A program made the translations under genes and the position numbers. The notes under the pieces were generated by a model, which worked only from the letters and a program-made list of their open reading frames with translations, was not told where the DNA came from and did not search any database. From NCBI RefSeq assembly GCF_020171315.1, contig NZ_JAIUZP010000009.1:1-64000 (forward strand): a stretch of 64,000 nt of DNA, given 5' to 3'. Positions 1 through 7,847 of the stretch are shown here, in pieces (the first letter of the stretch is position 1; each line of letters starts with the position of its first letter). The DNA is from Pseudooceanicola nanhaiensis. GTDB taxonomy: Bacteria > Pseudomonadota > Alphaproteobacteria > Rhodobacterales > Rhodobacteraceae.

Positions 1-62
1 GCGCTGTCGCGTCAATGGTACTGCGTCTCAAGACGTGGGAGAGTAGATCGCCGCCAGACCTA
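1..62 (+). rRNA. rrf: 5S ribosomal RNA, 3' part
   Basis: The first ~62 bases match the conserved 3' half of alphaproteobacterial 5S rRNA: a stretch like TGGTACTGCGTCTCAAGAC, then GGGAGAGTAG and the closing CGCCGCCAGACC. The 5' half lies outside the window, so this is the distal end of an rRNA operon transcribed on the plus strand. The exact 3' end is uncertain by a few bases. Many Rhodobacterales operons carry a tRNA-fMet gene after 5S; none is visible here before the terminator. Confidence 0.85.
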
Positions 63-104
63 GTAAAGAGCCAGATATCTCTCAATACGACATCAAAAAT
101 ACAC

Positions 105-138
105 AAAACGCCCGACGCACACACGCGTCGGGCGTTTT
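105..138 (+). terminator. rRNA operon terminator
   Basis: A perfect 14-bp inverted repeat (AAAACGCCCGACGC at 105-118, complement at 125-138) with an ACACAC loop ends in TTTT. It lies about 40 bases after the 5S end, as expected for a Rho-independent terminator of an rRNA operon. Confidence 0.9.
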
Positions 139-270
139 GCGTTGCGAATAGCTCTGATGAGATCGCAGCACGCCTCTTGACCCGACACGTCGCGAAGCCA
201 TCCTTGCGGAAAGGACTGATGACAATCCCGCTCCGGCGCGATACCTCAGTTGCAAGCGACGGAGGTTCGG

Positions 271-786
271 ATGGACGGCACACTGGCAGTACTCTTTCTC
301 GTGGCGGGGCTCACCGACATGGGCTTCAACCATTGCGGTGACGCGGGCTGTTTCGCCCGCAGCGACGAGCAGGCCCGGCTCGGCCTGTCCTTCGGGGACG
401 TGCAATACCAGGAGAACTCGATCGATAACGAGTTCTACGTGAAATACGATTTCCCCATTGCTTATGGCCCGTTCCAGCCCATCGTCGGCGCGTCGGTGAC
501 TATGGATGGCGATGCATGGGTCGGGTTCGGCGCCGCCTGGACCAAGAATTTCTTCAACGATCGCGCTTACCTGCGGCTTTCTCTGATGCCCGGCCTCTAC
601 GCGCAGGGCGACGGCCCCGACCTCGGTCATGCGATCGAGTTCCGCTCCGGTGTCGAGGTGGGCTACGAGGCCCGGAACGGCGTGCGTTACGGCATCTCCT
701 ACGACCACCGCTCCAACGCCGATATCGAGGAGTGGAACCCCGGCATGGAGACGATCCAGGTCGGCGTCTCCTTCCCGCTCAACTAA
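271..786 (+). CDS. PagL-like lipid A 3-O-deacylase (acyloxyacyl hydrolase family)
   Basis: This 171-residue protein resembles outer-membrane PagL enzymes, small beta-barrels that remove the 3-O-linked acyl chain of lipid A. The C-terminal strand region has the family signature: His146-x-Ser148, then Asn-Ala, Asn-Pro-Gly and Glu160. The His/Ser/Glu spacing (0, +2, +14) equals that of the Pseudomonas catalytic triad H126/S128/E140. The sequence ends in an aromatic-rich strand finishing SFPLN, typical of outer-membrane barrels. The ATG at 271 is chosen because GGAGG sits at 261-265; an in-frame TTG at 250 has no such site. The N-terminus is hydrophobic but has few positive charges, so the signal peptide is weak. 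It converges with the TetR gene, 3 bases away. Confidence 0.75.
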   Translation: MDGTLAVLFLVAGLTDMGFNHCGDAGCFARSDEQARLGLSFGDVQYQENSIDNEFYVKYDFPIAYGPFQPIVGASVTMDGDAWVGFGAAWTKNFFNDRAYLRLSLMPGLYAQGDGPDLGHAIEFRSGVEVGYEARNGVRYGISYDHRSNADIEEWNPGMETIQVGVSFPLN

Positions 787-789
787 GGC

Positions 790-1401
790 TCAGGCGCCGT
801 AGCGCGCCATGAAGGTCTCTACCGCCTCCCGCGCCGTGCGGGCGGCGAGCTCTGGCGTGACCGTCTCGTCGATCCCGAACAGGCGGCGCATGAAGATGCC
901 GGTCTTGCAAAGCTGGGCGAACTGCTCCGCGGCCAGGTCACAATCCTCGATCACGAGGTCGCCGCGCGCAGCGGCCCGCTGCAGGAAGGCCCCCAGCCGC
1001 GCGCGGGCGGTCATCGGACCGGATTCGTAGAACTCCCGGGCCAGGTCCGGAAACCGCTCCGCCTCGCTGACGCAGACCCGGAAGACCGCCACGGAGAGAT
1101 CCGAGGTGAAGAAGGCCACCATGCGCTGCGCCGCGAATTCCAGTACCTCGCGCACGGGCATGTCTTCGTGGACCAGCCCCTCGGCGTCCTCGGCCATGCG
1201 CAGGCATTCCGCCTTGGCGACCTGCAGGAAGAGCAGCCGCTTGTCCGGGAAATAGCTGTAGAGCGTGGCCTTGCTGACCCCGGCCTCGCGCGCGATATCG
1301 TCGACGCTGGCCCGGTCGAATCCGTCCGCCATGAAGATCTGTCGGGCGCCCTCGATCACCTGATCGTACTTGCGCCCTTTCCGCACAGCGGCTTCGCTCA
1401 T
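790..1401 (-). CDS. TetR/AcrR family transcriptional regulator
   Basis: A 203-residue TetR-type repressor. The N-terminal helix-turn-helix is clear at residues 32-52 (SVDDIAREAGVSKATLYSYF), followed by the usual DKRLLF helix and an all-helical ligand-binding domain of about 150 residues. The frame is open upstream, but MSEAAVRKGRK is the normal family start and is preceded by AAGGG. It is divergent from the membrane ferritin gene mbfA, with about 130 bases between the starts, so it may control that gene and itself. The ligand cannot be read from the sequence. Confidence 0.88.
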   Translation of the reverse strand: MSEAAVRKGRKYDQVIEGARQIFMADGFDRASVDDIAREAGVSKATLYSYFPDKRLLFLQVAKAECLRMAEDAEGLVHEDMPVREVLEFAAQRMVAFFTSDLSVAVFRVCVSEAERFPDLAREFYESGPMTARARLGAFLQRAAARGDLVIEDCDLAAEQFAQLCKTGIFMRRLFGIDETVTPELAARTAREAVETFMARYGA

Positions 1402-1437
1402 GCCCGTCTCACCCTTATATTCCCCGAGCCGACTATA

Positions 1438-1458
1438 AACTGCCCCGTTCAGTTCGGG
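1438..1458. promoter_or_regulatory. Possible TetR operator
   Basis: Nested inverted repeats lie between the divergent tetR and mbfA genes: AACTG (1438-1442) with CAGTT (1450-1454), and CCCG (1444-1447) with CGGG (1455-1458). TetR-family regulators usually bind such dyads in their own divergent promoters. The arms are short, so chance is possible. Confidence 0.3.
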
Positions 1459-1531
1459 CAAGCGACCGGATGTCCTCTTGCGGGTGCCGGTCAGGGGCGT
1501 AGGGTCCGCGCAGACGTGCAAGGAGACAGCC

Positions 1532-2506
1532 ATGGCCCTCTTCCGCCCCAGACGGCATTTCAACGATCTGACTGAACAGGAAGTCCTCGCCCTCGCCATC
1601 TCTTCGGAAGAGGACGATGGCCGCATCTACCGGACCTACGCCGAACGGCTGAGGCAGGATTATCCCGACACCGCGGCCGTCTTCGATGGTATGGCGGAGG
1701 AGGAAGACCTGCATCGCCGGCGCCTGATCGCCCGCCACGAGGAGCGGTTCGGCAAGGTCATCCCCCTGATCCGGCGCGAACATGTGGCGGGCTACTACGC
1801 CCGTCGGCCGATCTGGCTGGTGGAGAACCTTGGCATCGACCGCATCCGCGCCGAGGCTGAGGCGATGGAGCAGGACGCCGAACGTTTCTACCACGCCGCC
1901 GCCAAGCGCAGCACCGACACGGAAACCCGCAAGCTTCTGGGCGATCTCGCCGCTGCAGAGGCTGGTCACCGCCAGACGGCACATCACCTCGAAGCCGAGA
2001 ACCTCGACGAGGACAGCCTCGAGGCAGAGAAGGCGACGGCCCACCGGCAGTTCGTCCTCACCTGGGTCCAGCCCGGCCTTGCCGGTCTGATGGATGGCTC
2101 CGTCTCCACGCTGGCGCCGATCTTTGCGGCTGCCTTCGCGACGCAGAACACATGGGAAACCTTCCTCGTGGGTCTCGCGGCCTCGATCGGGGCGGGCATC
2201 TCCATGGGCTTCACCGAGGCCGCCTCGGACGATGGCCAGCTCTCGGGCCGCGGCTCGCCCTTCAAGCGCGGGATCGCGTCGGGCGTGATGACGGCCCTCG
2301 GCGGGCTTGGCCATGCGCTGCCCTACCTGATCCCGGATTTCTGGACCGCGACGATCACCGCCTTCGTCGTCGTCTTCTTCGAGCTTTGGGCGATCGCCTG
2401 GATCCAGAACCGCTACATGGACACGCCCTTCTTCCGCGCCGCCTTTCAGGTCGTCCTCGGCGGGGCGCTCGTCTTCGCGGCTGGGGTCCTCATCGGCTCC
2501 GGCTGA
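1532..2506 (+). CDS. mbfA: Membrane-bound ferritin MbfA (ferritin-like domain fused to VIT1-type iron transporter)
   Basis: This 324-residue protein has two parts. An N-terminal ferritin-like four-helix domain (about residues 1-160) carries ExxH iron-binding motifs, for example E-D-L-H and E-A-G-H, with many other Glu residues. A C-terminal VIT1/CCC1-like membrane domain begins near QFVLTWVQPGLAGLMDGSVSTLAP. MbfA proteins in rhizobia export iron from the cytoplasm and protect against iron and peroxide stress. The start at 1532 follows AAGGAGA at 1520-1526. No Irr-type iron-control box is obvious upstream, and the divergent TetR gene suggests a different control. The function is inferred from domain architecture. 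Confidence 0.85.
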   Translation: MALFRPRRHFNDLTEQEVLALAISSEEDDGRIYRTYAERLRQDYPDTAAVFDGMAEEEDLHRRRLIARHEERFGKVIPLIRREHVAGYYARRPIWLVENLGIDRIRAEAEAMEQDAERFYHAAAKRSTDTETRKLLGDLAAAEAGHRQTAHHLEAENLDEDSLEAEKATAHRQFVLTWVQPGLAGLMDGSVSTLAPIFAAAFATQNTWETFLVGLAASIGAGISMGFTEAASDDGQLSGRGSPFKRGIASGVMTALGGLGHALPYLIPDFWTATITAFVVVFFELWAIAWIQNRYMDTPFFRAAFQVVLGGALVFAAGVLIGSG

Positions 2507-2507
2507 T

Positions 2508-2572
2508 CATCCACTGTTCCCAAATATCCTCGGGGGGCGGGGCCGCAGGCCCCGGGGGGCAGACAGCCCCCC
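2508..2572. repeat. GC-rich hairpin repeat, copy A (minus orientation)
   Basis: This element lies between mbfA and the S-formylglutathione hydrolase gene. It has a tail ATCCACTGTTCCCAAATATC, a stem GGGGCC/GGCCCC, and a stem GGGGGGC-AGACA-GCCCCCC (2554-2572). The tail is shared exactly with copy B near 24.07 kb, and the stems are shared with copies near 33.94, 56.19 and 63.59 kb. It may act as a terminator, processing site or protein-binding site. Confidence 0.75.
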
Positions 2573-2663
2573 AACACCACCCCGGGCGACACGACCCGCT
2601 TGACCCGGCCACCCGCGCCGGGTCATGGCTTGCCCAACTCAGCCCCCGCGAAAGGACCTGCCC

Positions 2664-3494
2664 ATGGAAACCCTCTCCGAGAACCGCTGCTTCGGTGGCC
2701 TTCAGGGCGTCTATCGCCATGCCTCCTCCTCCTGCGCCTGTGACATGACCTTCGGGCTCTTCCTGCCGGAAGAAGCCGCCGACGGCCCCGTGCCGCTGCT
2801 CTGGTTCCTCTCGGGGCTGACCTGCACCCACGAGAACGCCATGGTGAAGGCCGGTGCTCAGGCCTGGGCCGCACAGCAGGGCATCGCACTGGTCTTCCCC
2901 GACACCTCGCCCCGCGGCGAGGGCGTGGCCGATGACGAGGCCTATGACCTCGGCAAAGGCGCGGGTTTCTACGTGAACGCCACCGAGGAGCCCTGGGCAC
3001 CGCATTACCGGATGTGGGACTACGTGGCCGACGAACTGCCCGAGCTTCTGTTCGAAACCTTTGCGCTTGATCCCGAGCGCCAGTCGATCAGCGGCCATTC
3101 CATGGGCGGGCATGGCGCGCTGACGCTGGCCATGTCCCTGCCGGGCCGCTTCCGCTCTGTCTCGGCCTTCGCGCCGATCTGCAACCCGGTGAAATCCGAC
3201 TGGGGCAAGAAACAGCTGACGGCCTACCTCGGCGAAGACCGCGCCGCGTGGGAGCCCCATGACGCCTCGCTGCTGATGGCCGAGACCGGCTTCGACGGGC
3301 CGATGCTGGTGGATACCGGCACCTCGGACCAGTTCATCGACCTGCTGCGCCCGGAAACCCTGATGCAGGCCGCCGCCGCGCGTCGCCAGCAGGGTGAATT
3401 CCGGCTCCAGAAGGGCTACGACCACTCGTATTTCTTCATCTCGACCTTCATGGACTCCCACGTGGACTTCCACGCCGAAGCGCTCTGGTCCTGA
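2664..3494 (+). CDS. fghA: S-formylglutathione hydrolase
   Basis: A 276-residue esterase of the alpha/beta-hydrolase fold that hydrolyses S-formylglutathione to formate and glutathione, the second step of glutathione-dependent formaldehyde oxidation. The nucleophile elbow GHSMGG lies at residues 144-149 (Ser146). Asp222 (TSDQF) and His254 (GYDHS) complete the triad, close to E. coli FrmB in spacing. The motifs [10 protein letters not shown] and DTSPRGEGV are diagnostic for the family. The start follows AAAGGA at 2651-2656. The partner dehydrogenase (adhC/frmA) is not in view. A DUF188 gene follows 16 bases later and may be cotranscribed. Confidence 0.95.
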   Translation: METLSENRCFGGLQGVYRHASSSCACDMTFGLFLPEEAADGPVPLLWFLSGLTCTHENAMVKAGAQAWAAQQGIALVFPDTSPRGEGVADDEAYDLGKGAGFYVNATEEPWAPHYRMWDYVADELPELLFETFALDPERQSISGHSMGGHGALTLAMSLPGRFRSVSAFAPICNPVKSDWGKKQLTAYLGEDRAAWEPHDASLLMAETGFDGPMLVDTGTSDQFIDLLRPETLMQAAAARRQQGEFRLQKGYDHSYFFISTFMDSHVDFHAEALWS

Positions 3495-3510
3495 GGCGAG
3501 GCGCGGAACG

Positions 3511-3963
3511 GTGACCAAACTCTACATCGACGCCGATGCCTGCCCGGTGAAGGCCGAGGCAGAGCGCGTGGCCACGCGCCACAAGGTGCCCATGCTGGTG
3601 GTCTCGAACGGCGGGCTGCGCCCGTCGCCGAACCCGCTGGTCGAGACGGTCATCGTTGCCGCAGGCCCCGATGAGGCCGATAAGTGGATCGCGGAACGCG
3701 CCGGTCCCGGCGATGTCGTCGTCACCGGCGACATCCCTCTGGCCTCGCGCTGCATCGAGGGCGGCGCCCGCGTCCTGCGCCACAACGGCGAGGCCTTCAC
3801 GCCAGCCAACATCGGCCAGCAACTTGCCATGCGCGACCTGATGGCCGACCTGCGCGCCGCCGACCCGTTCCGGCAGGGCGGGGGCAAGGGCTTTACAAAG
3901 GCCGACCGCTCCCGTTTTCTGGACGCGCTGGAGCGCGAGTTGCGCGCCGCGCTGAAATCCTGA
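3511..3963 (+). CDS. YaiI/YqxD family protein (DUF188)
   Basis: A 150-residue protein with the DUF188 pattern: N-terminal [10 protein letters not shown], then VSNG, ADKWI and VVTGDIPLA, a PIN-like fold with conserved acidic residues. The biochemical function is unknown in the family; a nuclease role has been suggested only from fold. The GTG at 3511 is the first codon of the conserved part ([11 protein letters not shown]), so it is taken as the start although the Shine-Dalgarno is weak (GAGGCG upstream). It probably shares a transcript with fghA. Confidence 0.88.
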   Translation: MTKLYIDADACPVKAEAERVATRHKVPMLVVSNGGLRPSPNPLVETVIVAAGPDEADKWIAERAGPGDVVVTGDIPLASRCIEGGARVLRHNGEAFTPANIGQQLAMRDLMADLRAADPFRQGGGKGFTKADRSRFLDALERELRAALKS

Positions 3964-4107
3964 GGCGGCCCCGCCGCCCGATCCCTCCCAAGCCGGAAAC
4001 GAGGCCTGCATGCGTGTCGTTGTCCCCTGCGATCTCGGGACCGTCCCGAACCGATGCTCTGCCGCCTGCGGGCTGTCCCCCTGCCGCGCCCCTATGAGAG
4101 AGACGCC

Positions 4108-5055
4108 ATGACGCTGGCCCTGATCCTCCTTGCGGTGCTGGTCTTGGCACTGCTGCTGTATCTTCCCATCATGCTGGACCGGCGTCGCAGGCCGATGGAC
4201 GCCACCGCGCGGCGGGATGCGCCGGGGGATTTCGTCAGGCTCTCGCAGGGGGTGACCCACTTCCACTGGGTGATGCCGGACAAGAACGTCGCCCATGCCC
4301 CGGTCGTTGTTCTGGTGCACGGCTTTTCGACCCCGCTCAGCACATGGGATCACCTTGCGCCGGAACTGGCGCGGATGGGCTACCGGGTGCTGATGTACGA
4401 TCTCTACGGGCGGGGCTATTCCGACCGGGTCGACGGCGTGCAGGGGCGCGATTTCTTCCTGACCCAGCTCAACGACCTTCTGAATGATCAGGGCATCAAC
4501 CGCCCCTTCACGCTGGTCGGCTACTCCATGGGCGGGGCCATCGCCTCGGCCTTCGCGGCCCGCTGGCCGGACCGGCTGGAACAACTGGTGTTGCTGGCCC
4601 CGGCGGGGATGGGGGCCTTTCCGCAGGGGGTGCTGAAACGCTCCCGGGACAGCCACCTGCCCGGTGAATGGCTGATGCTGACGCTCTATCCCGGGGTTCA
4701 CAAGGGCGCCGCCAAGGCGCTGAAGCTGATGGACAAGGGCTGCGCCCATGCCGCGCAGGACCATCGCGATCAGCTGTCCTTTGCTGGCTACATGCAGGCC
4801 CTGCTGGCCAGCCTGCGCGGAATCCTGCGGGACGAGATGCGCCCGGAACACAGCCAGATCCAGCGCAGCAGCCTGCCGGTCCTCGCCGTCTGGGGCGGCT
4901 CCGACATCGTCATCCCGGTGGAATGCATGGGCACGCTCGCCCACTGGAACCGCTCTGTCGTGCATGTGGAGGTGCCCGGGGCGAGCCATTGGCTGCCCCT
5001 GACCCACGCCAGCGATGTGGCGCAGGCCATCCGGGACTTCGACGAGGCGCTCTGA
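4108..5055 (+). CDS. Membrane-anchored alpha/beta hydrolase
   Basis: A 315-residue alpha/beta hydrolase with one N-terminal membrane helix (about residues 2-22, LALILLAVLVLALLLYLPIM) followed by RRRR, giving an anchored enzyme. The core has the oxyanion motif HGFS at 71-74, the nucleophile elbow GYSMGG at 138-143 (Ser140), Asp266 (GGSD) and His294 (GASHW). The substrate is unknown; esterase or lipase-like activity is likely. Gap of about 145 bases to the upstream gene; it ends 11 bases from the convergent MFS gene. Confidence 0.85.
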   Translation: MTLALILLAVLVLALLLYLPIMLDRRRRPMDATARRDAPGDFVRLSQGVTHFHWVMPDKNVAHAPVVVLVHGFSTPLSTWDHLAPELARMGYRVLMYDLYGRGYSDRVDGVQGRDFFLTQLNDLLNDQGINRPFTLVGYSMGGAIASAFAARWPDRLEQLVLLAPAGMGAFPQGVLKRSRDSHLPGEWLMLTLYPGVHKGAAKALKLMDKGCAHAAQDHRDQLSFAGYMQALLASLRGILRDEMRPEHSQIQRSSLPVLAVWGGSDIVIPVECMGTLAHWNRSVVHVEVPGASHWLPLTHASDVAQAIRDFDEAL

Positions 5056-5066
5056 CCGCGCGGGCG

Positions 5067-6302
5067 TCAGGCCGCGACGGGCACCCGGTTTTCCTTCACC
5101 GGCAGGTGGACGACCGCCGACAGCGCCCCGACCGCAACGCCGATCCACCAGACCAGCGTGTAGTCGCCGTAGACGTCATACATCTTGCCGCCCAGCCAGA
5201 CGCCCATGAAGCCGCCCAGCTGGTGGCTGAAGAAGACGATGCCATAGAGCGTGCCCATGTAGCGCAGCCCGTAGATATGCGCGATCAGCCCAGAGGTCAG
5301 CGGCACGGTCGCCAGCCAGAGCGCCCCCATGAGCGCCGAGAAGACCAGCACCGAGGTGGGCGTGATCGGCATCAGGATGAAGGCCGCCGCCACGATGGTG
5401 CGCAGGGTATAGATCCCCGCCAGCAGGTACTTCTTGGGCAGCGTCTTGCCGAGGTATCCCGCCAGCAGCGTGCCCATGATGTTGAACAGCCCGATGAAGG
5501 AGATCGCGATTGCGCCGAGCGCCGAGGTCGAGGTGATCCCGATGGCCGCCAGCAGGCTGCCGTCGAGGATCGGGCCGCACATCTCGGTCACCAGCGCGGG
5601 GAAGTGGGCGGTGATGAAGGCCAGCTGATAACCGCAGGAGAAGAAGCCGATGAAGATCAGCGAGAAGGAGGGATCGCGGAAGGCGCGGCGCAGAATCTGC
5701 CCCATGCTTTCCTCCAGCGCCCCCTTCGACACCGGCTTGGGGCTGCGCATCATCGGCAGAACCGCGAGCGAGCAGAGGATCACGGCGGCGAAGACGAGGA
5801 AGACCTGCTGCCACGGCATCATCCCGAGGAGCCATTCCGCCGTCGGCGCGCCAAAGACCTGACCGGCGCTGCCCGCCGCCGTCGCGATGGCCAGCGACAT
5901 GGAGCGATTCTCATCCGAGGCGGCGCGGCCCACCACGGCGAGGATCACGCCGAAGCCCGTGCCCGCGATGCCGAAGCCCACAAGGATTTCCAGCATCTGG
6001 TGCGCCTCGGGCGTCACCGCCATGGAGGAGAGCACGAGGCCCGCCGCATAGAGGAGGGCACCGCCGATGATCGCGGCGCGGTCGCCCAGTTTCTCTGCGA
6101 AGGCACCGAAGAGCGGCTGCCCGATGCCCCAGGCGAGGTTCTGGATCGCGATGGCGAGCGAGAATTCAGACCTGAGCCAGCCGAATTCCTCGGCAATCGG
6201 GATCTGGAACACGCCGAAGGAGGCGCGGACCGCGAAGCTGAGGACGATGATGACGCAGCCGGCGATGAGCACCGGCGTGAAAAGGGGGGCCTTGCTGTCC
6301 AT
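5067..6302 (-). CDS. MFS transporter (monocarboxylate/oxalate-formate antiporter-like)
   Basis: A 411-residue membrane protein with about 12 hydrophobic segments in two halves and the MFS loop-2/3 pattern (GQPLFGAFAEKLGDR). The N-terminus (FGVFQIPIAEEFGW) and overall layout resemble the OFA/monocarboxylate porter group, which exchanges small organic acids. The ATG at 6302 is placed 5 bases after GGAGGAGAAT, a strong site; an upstream in-frame start lacks one. No catabolic gene beside it points to a substrate. It is divergent from zapE. Confidence 0.85.
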   Translation of the reverse strand: MDSKAPLFTPVLIAGCVIIVLSFAVRASFGVFQIPIAEEFGWLRSEFSLAIAIQNLAWGIGQPLFGAFAEKLGDRAAIIGGALLYAAGLVLSSMAVTPEAHQMLEILVGFGIAGTGFGVILAVVGRAASDENRSMSLAIATAAGSAGQVFGAPTAEWLLGMMPWQQVFLVFAAVILCSLAVLPMMRSPKPVSKGALEESMGQILRRAFRDPSFSLIFIGFFSCGYQLAFITAHFPALVTEMCGPILDGSLLAAIGITSTSALGAIAISFIGLFNIMGTLLAGYLGKTLPKKYLLAGIYTLRTIVAAAFILMPITPTSVLVFSALMGALWLATVPLTSGLIAHIYGLRYMGTLYGIVFFSHQLGGFMGVWLGGKMYDVYGDYTLVWWIGVAVGALSAVVHLPVKENRVPVAA

Positions 6303-6447
6303 ATTCTCCTCCGTTCCCGATACCACATGTTGCTGAAAGCGCAGGGCGGGTCAATTCAGCCTTTGGAATGGTCAGGATCACGGACGTTTCTGTCCGGCCG
6401 GCGCGGGGTCTCTTTCCATGCCCCAAGGGCCGCGCTATGTCGGGCGC

Positions 6448-7518
6448 ATGAGCAACGTGTCTGACCTCTATCGTGCCCGCGTCGCGCGGGGCGAGATCAA
6501 GCCCGACCCCGCGCAGGAAGCTGTCCTGCCGGAGTTCGACCGCATCGACAACGCCCTGAACCAGCCGGTGAAACGCGGCTTCTTCGGGCGCAAGAAGGCC
6601 CCCGACGCGCCCAAGGGGCTCTACCTCTGGGGCGGGGTCGGTCGCGGCAAGTCGATGCTGATGGACCTCTTCGTGGAAAGCCTTTCGGTGCCGGTGCGCC
6701 GGGTTCACTTCCACGCCTTCATGCAGGAGATCCACGCCGGCATGACCGCCGCGCGCGCCGCCAAGGTCGAGGACGCGCTGGCCCCCGTGGCCGAGAAGGT
6801 CGCCTCCGACCTGCGGGTGCTGGCCTTCGACGAGATGCAGATCACCGACATCACCGATGCGATGATCGTGGGCCGTCTCTTCGAGATGCTCTTCGAGCGC
6901 GGCATCGTCGTGGTGACCACCTCGAACCGCGTGCCCGACGATCTCTACAAGGACGGGCTGAACCGCCAGCTGTTCTTGCCCTTCATCGAAGAGATCAAGG
7001 CGCGCATGGTCGTGCATGAGCTGGTCAGCCCGCGCGACTACCGCCAGCACCGGCTGGCGGGCGGACAGGTCTACTTTGCCCCTGCCAATGCTGAGGCACG
7101 CGGGCAGGTGAACGCGATCTGGAACGATCTGACCGGTGGCGTCGCGGGCGAGCCCCTCGTGCTGACGGTGCAGAAGCGCCCGGTGGAGATCCCGCACTTC
7201 GCGAATGGCGTGGGCCGGGCCCGGTTCTACGATTTCTGCGGCAAGATGCTGGGCGCGGCGGATTACCTCGCCATTGCCGAGACCTGCAAGGTGCTGATCC
7301 TCGAAGACATTCCGCGCCTCGGCCGGTCGAACTTCAACGAGGCCAAGCGCTTCGTCACGCTGATCGACGCGCTCTACGAGGCCAAGGTGCGCTTCATCTG
7401 CTCCGCCGCGGACGAACCGGAATCGCTCTATATCGAGGGCGAGGGCGTCTTCGAGTTCGAGCGGACCGCCAGCCGCCTGCGGGAGATGCAGGACAAGGAC
7501 TGGGGCGCGGAAGAGTGA
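6448..7518 (+). CDS. zapE: Cell division protein ZapE (AFG1-like ATPase)
   Basis: A 356-residue AFG1/ZapE P-loop ATPase. The Walker A motif GGVGRGKS is at residues 62-69 and Walker B LAFDEM near 126-130; ITDITDAMIVGRLFE and TTSNRVPDDLYKDGLNR are typical family stretches. ZapE interacts with FtsZ and affects Z-ring stability in E. coli; mitochondrial homologues assist proteostasis. The start MSNVSDLYRARV fits homologues better than the ATG 30 bases upstream. A strong terminator-like hairpin follows. Its neighbour across the gap is folC on the other strand. Confidence 0.9.
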   Translation: MSNVSDLYRARVARGEIKPDPAQEAVLPEFDRIDNALNQPVKRGFFGRKKAPDAPKGLYLWGGVGRGKSMLMDLFVESLSVPVRRVHFHAFMQEIHAGMTAARAAKVEDALAPVAEKVASDLRVLAFDEMQITDITDAMIVGRLFEMLFERGIVVVTTSNRVPDDLYKDGLNRQLFLPFIEEIKARMVVHELVSPRDYRQHRLAGGQVYFAPANAEARGQVNAIWNDLTGGVAGEPLVLTVQKRPVEIPHFANGVGRARFYDFCGKMLGAADYLAIAETCKVLILEDIPRLGRSNFNEAKRFVTLIDALYEAKVRFICSAADEPESLYIEGEGVFEFERTASRLREMQDKDWGAEE

Positions 7519-7558
7519 CCTTGAGGGCCCCGGCGGGGCCGGACGCAGGACCTGGAAA

Positions 7559-7595
7559 CAAAATCGGGGACCGTTGACCGGTCCCCTTTATTTTG
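7559..7595. terminator. Bidirectional terminator after zapE and of the candidate small RNA
   Basis: A perfect 8-bp stem GGGGACCG (7566-7573)/CGGTCCCC (7579-7586) is flanked by CAAAAT on the left and ATTTTG on the right, so the stem is followed by a U-rich run on either strand. On the plus strand it ends zapE. On the minus strand it ends a transcript coming from about 7686. Confidence 0.8.
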
Positions 7596-7686
7596 TGCCC
7601 GTTCCGTACTTGCCCGCAACGTCTTCTCCAGTCTCCTGCCGGGCGCTGCCGTGCCGGGCGGGAGTTGCAGAAAAGACGAGATGCCT
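7560..7686 (-). ncRNA. Candidate small RNA, about 127 nt
   Basis: Read on the minus strand, an extended -10 (TGCTCTAAT, 7700-7692) would start a transcript near 7686. It would form one long imperfect hairpin: CGTCTT (near 7678) with AAGACG (near 7621), and CTCCCGCCCGGC with GCCCGGCAGGAG. It would end at the terminator at 7559-7595. No convincing reading frame with a Shine-Dalgarno is present. The gap lies between two convergent genes, so a promoter here must serve something other than zapE or folC. I do not recognise an Rfam-type family; 6S and SRP RNA signatures were looked for and not found. Confidence 0.42.
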
Positions 7687-7691
7687 GAGGT

Positions 7692-7745
7692 ATTAGAGCA
7701 ACATTAGGCGAATCACCGCGAATCGGTCAAGGCAGCGTGATTCGC
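7692..7745 (-). promoter_or_regulatory. Putative promoter with a 9-bp dyad
   Basis: A perfect inverted repeat GCGAATCAC (7708-7716)/GTGATTCGC (7737-7745) with a 20-base spacer brackets TTGACC (minus strand, 7730-7725) and lies just upstream of the extended -10 TGCTCTAAT (7700-7692). The dyad would cover about -22 to -59 of the candidate RNA, a normal place for a regulator. Both arms contain GANTC, so CcrM methylation could matter. Confidence 0.4.
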
Positions 7746-7832
7746 TTTCTGGGCATTTGCTCCGAATCGGACAAAGTTTTCACTTTGTGCGCGCAGAAGC
7801 GTGACCTCACGGGCACGGTTTCCTGAGGTGGT

Positions 7833-7847
7833 TTAAACCGGCTTTAA
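7833..7847. promoter_or_regulatory. CtrA-type site TTAA-N7-TTAA
   Basis: TTAA (7833-7836), seven bases, TTAA (7844-7847) is an exact full CtrA consensus. It overlaps the folC stop codon on the minus strand. Four GANTC sites lie at 7710, 7720, 7739 and 7764, and a hairpin ACAAAG-TTTTCA-CTTTGT at 7771-7788. CtrA binding is inferred only from the motif. Confidence 0.4.

Noticed and set aside
62-270. tRNA gene after 5S
   Set aside because: No cloverleaf, no T-loop GTTCGAATC-type block and no CCA-proximal stem were found.
4668-6464. Long plus-strand open frame of about 600 codons
   Set aside because: It is antisense to the MFS gene and overlaps the hydrolase. Its translation is Arg/Gln/Glu-rich with no family pattern, a common artefact in GC-rich DNA.
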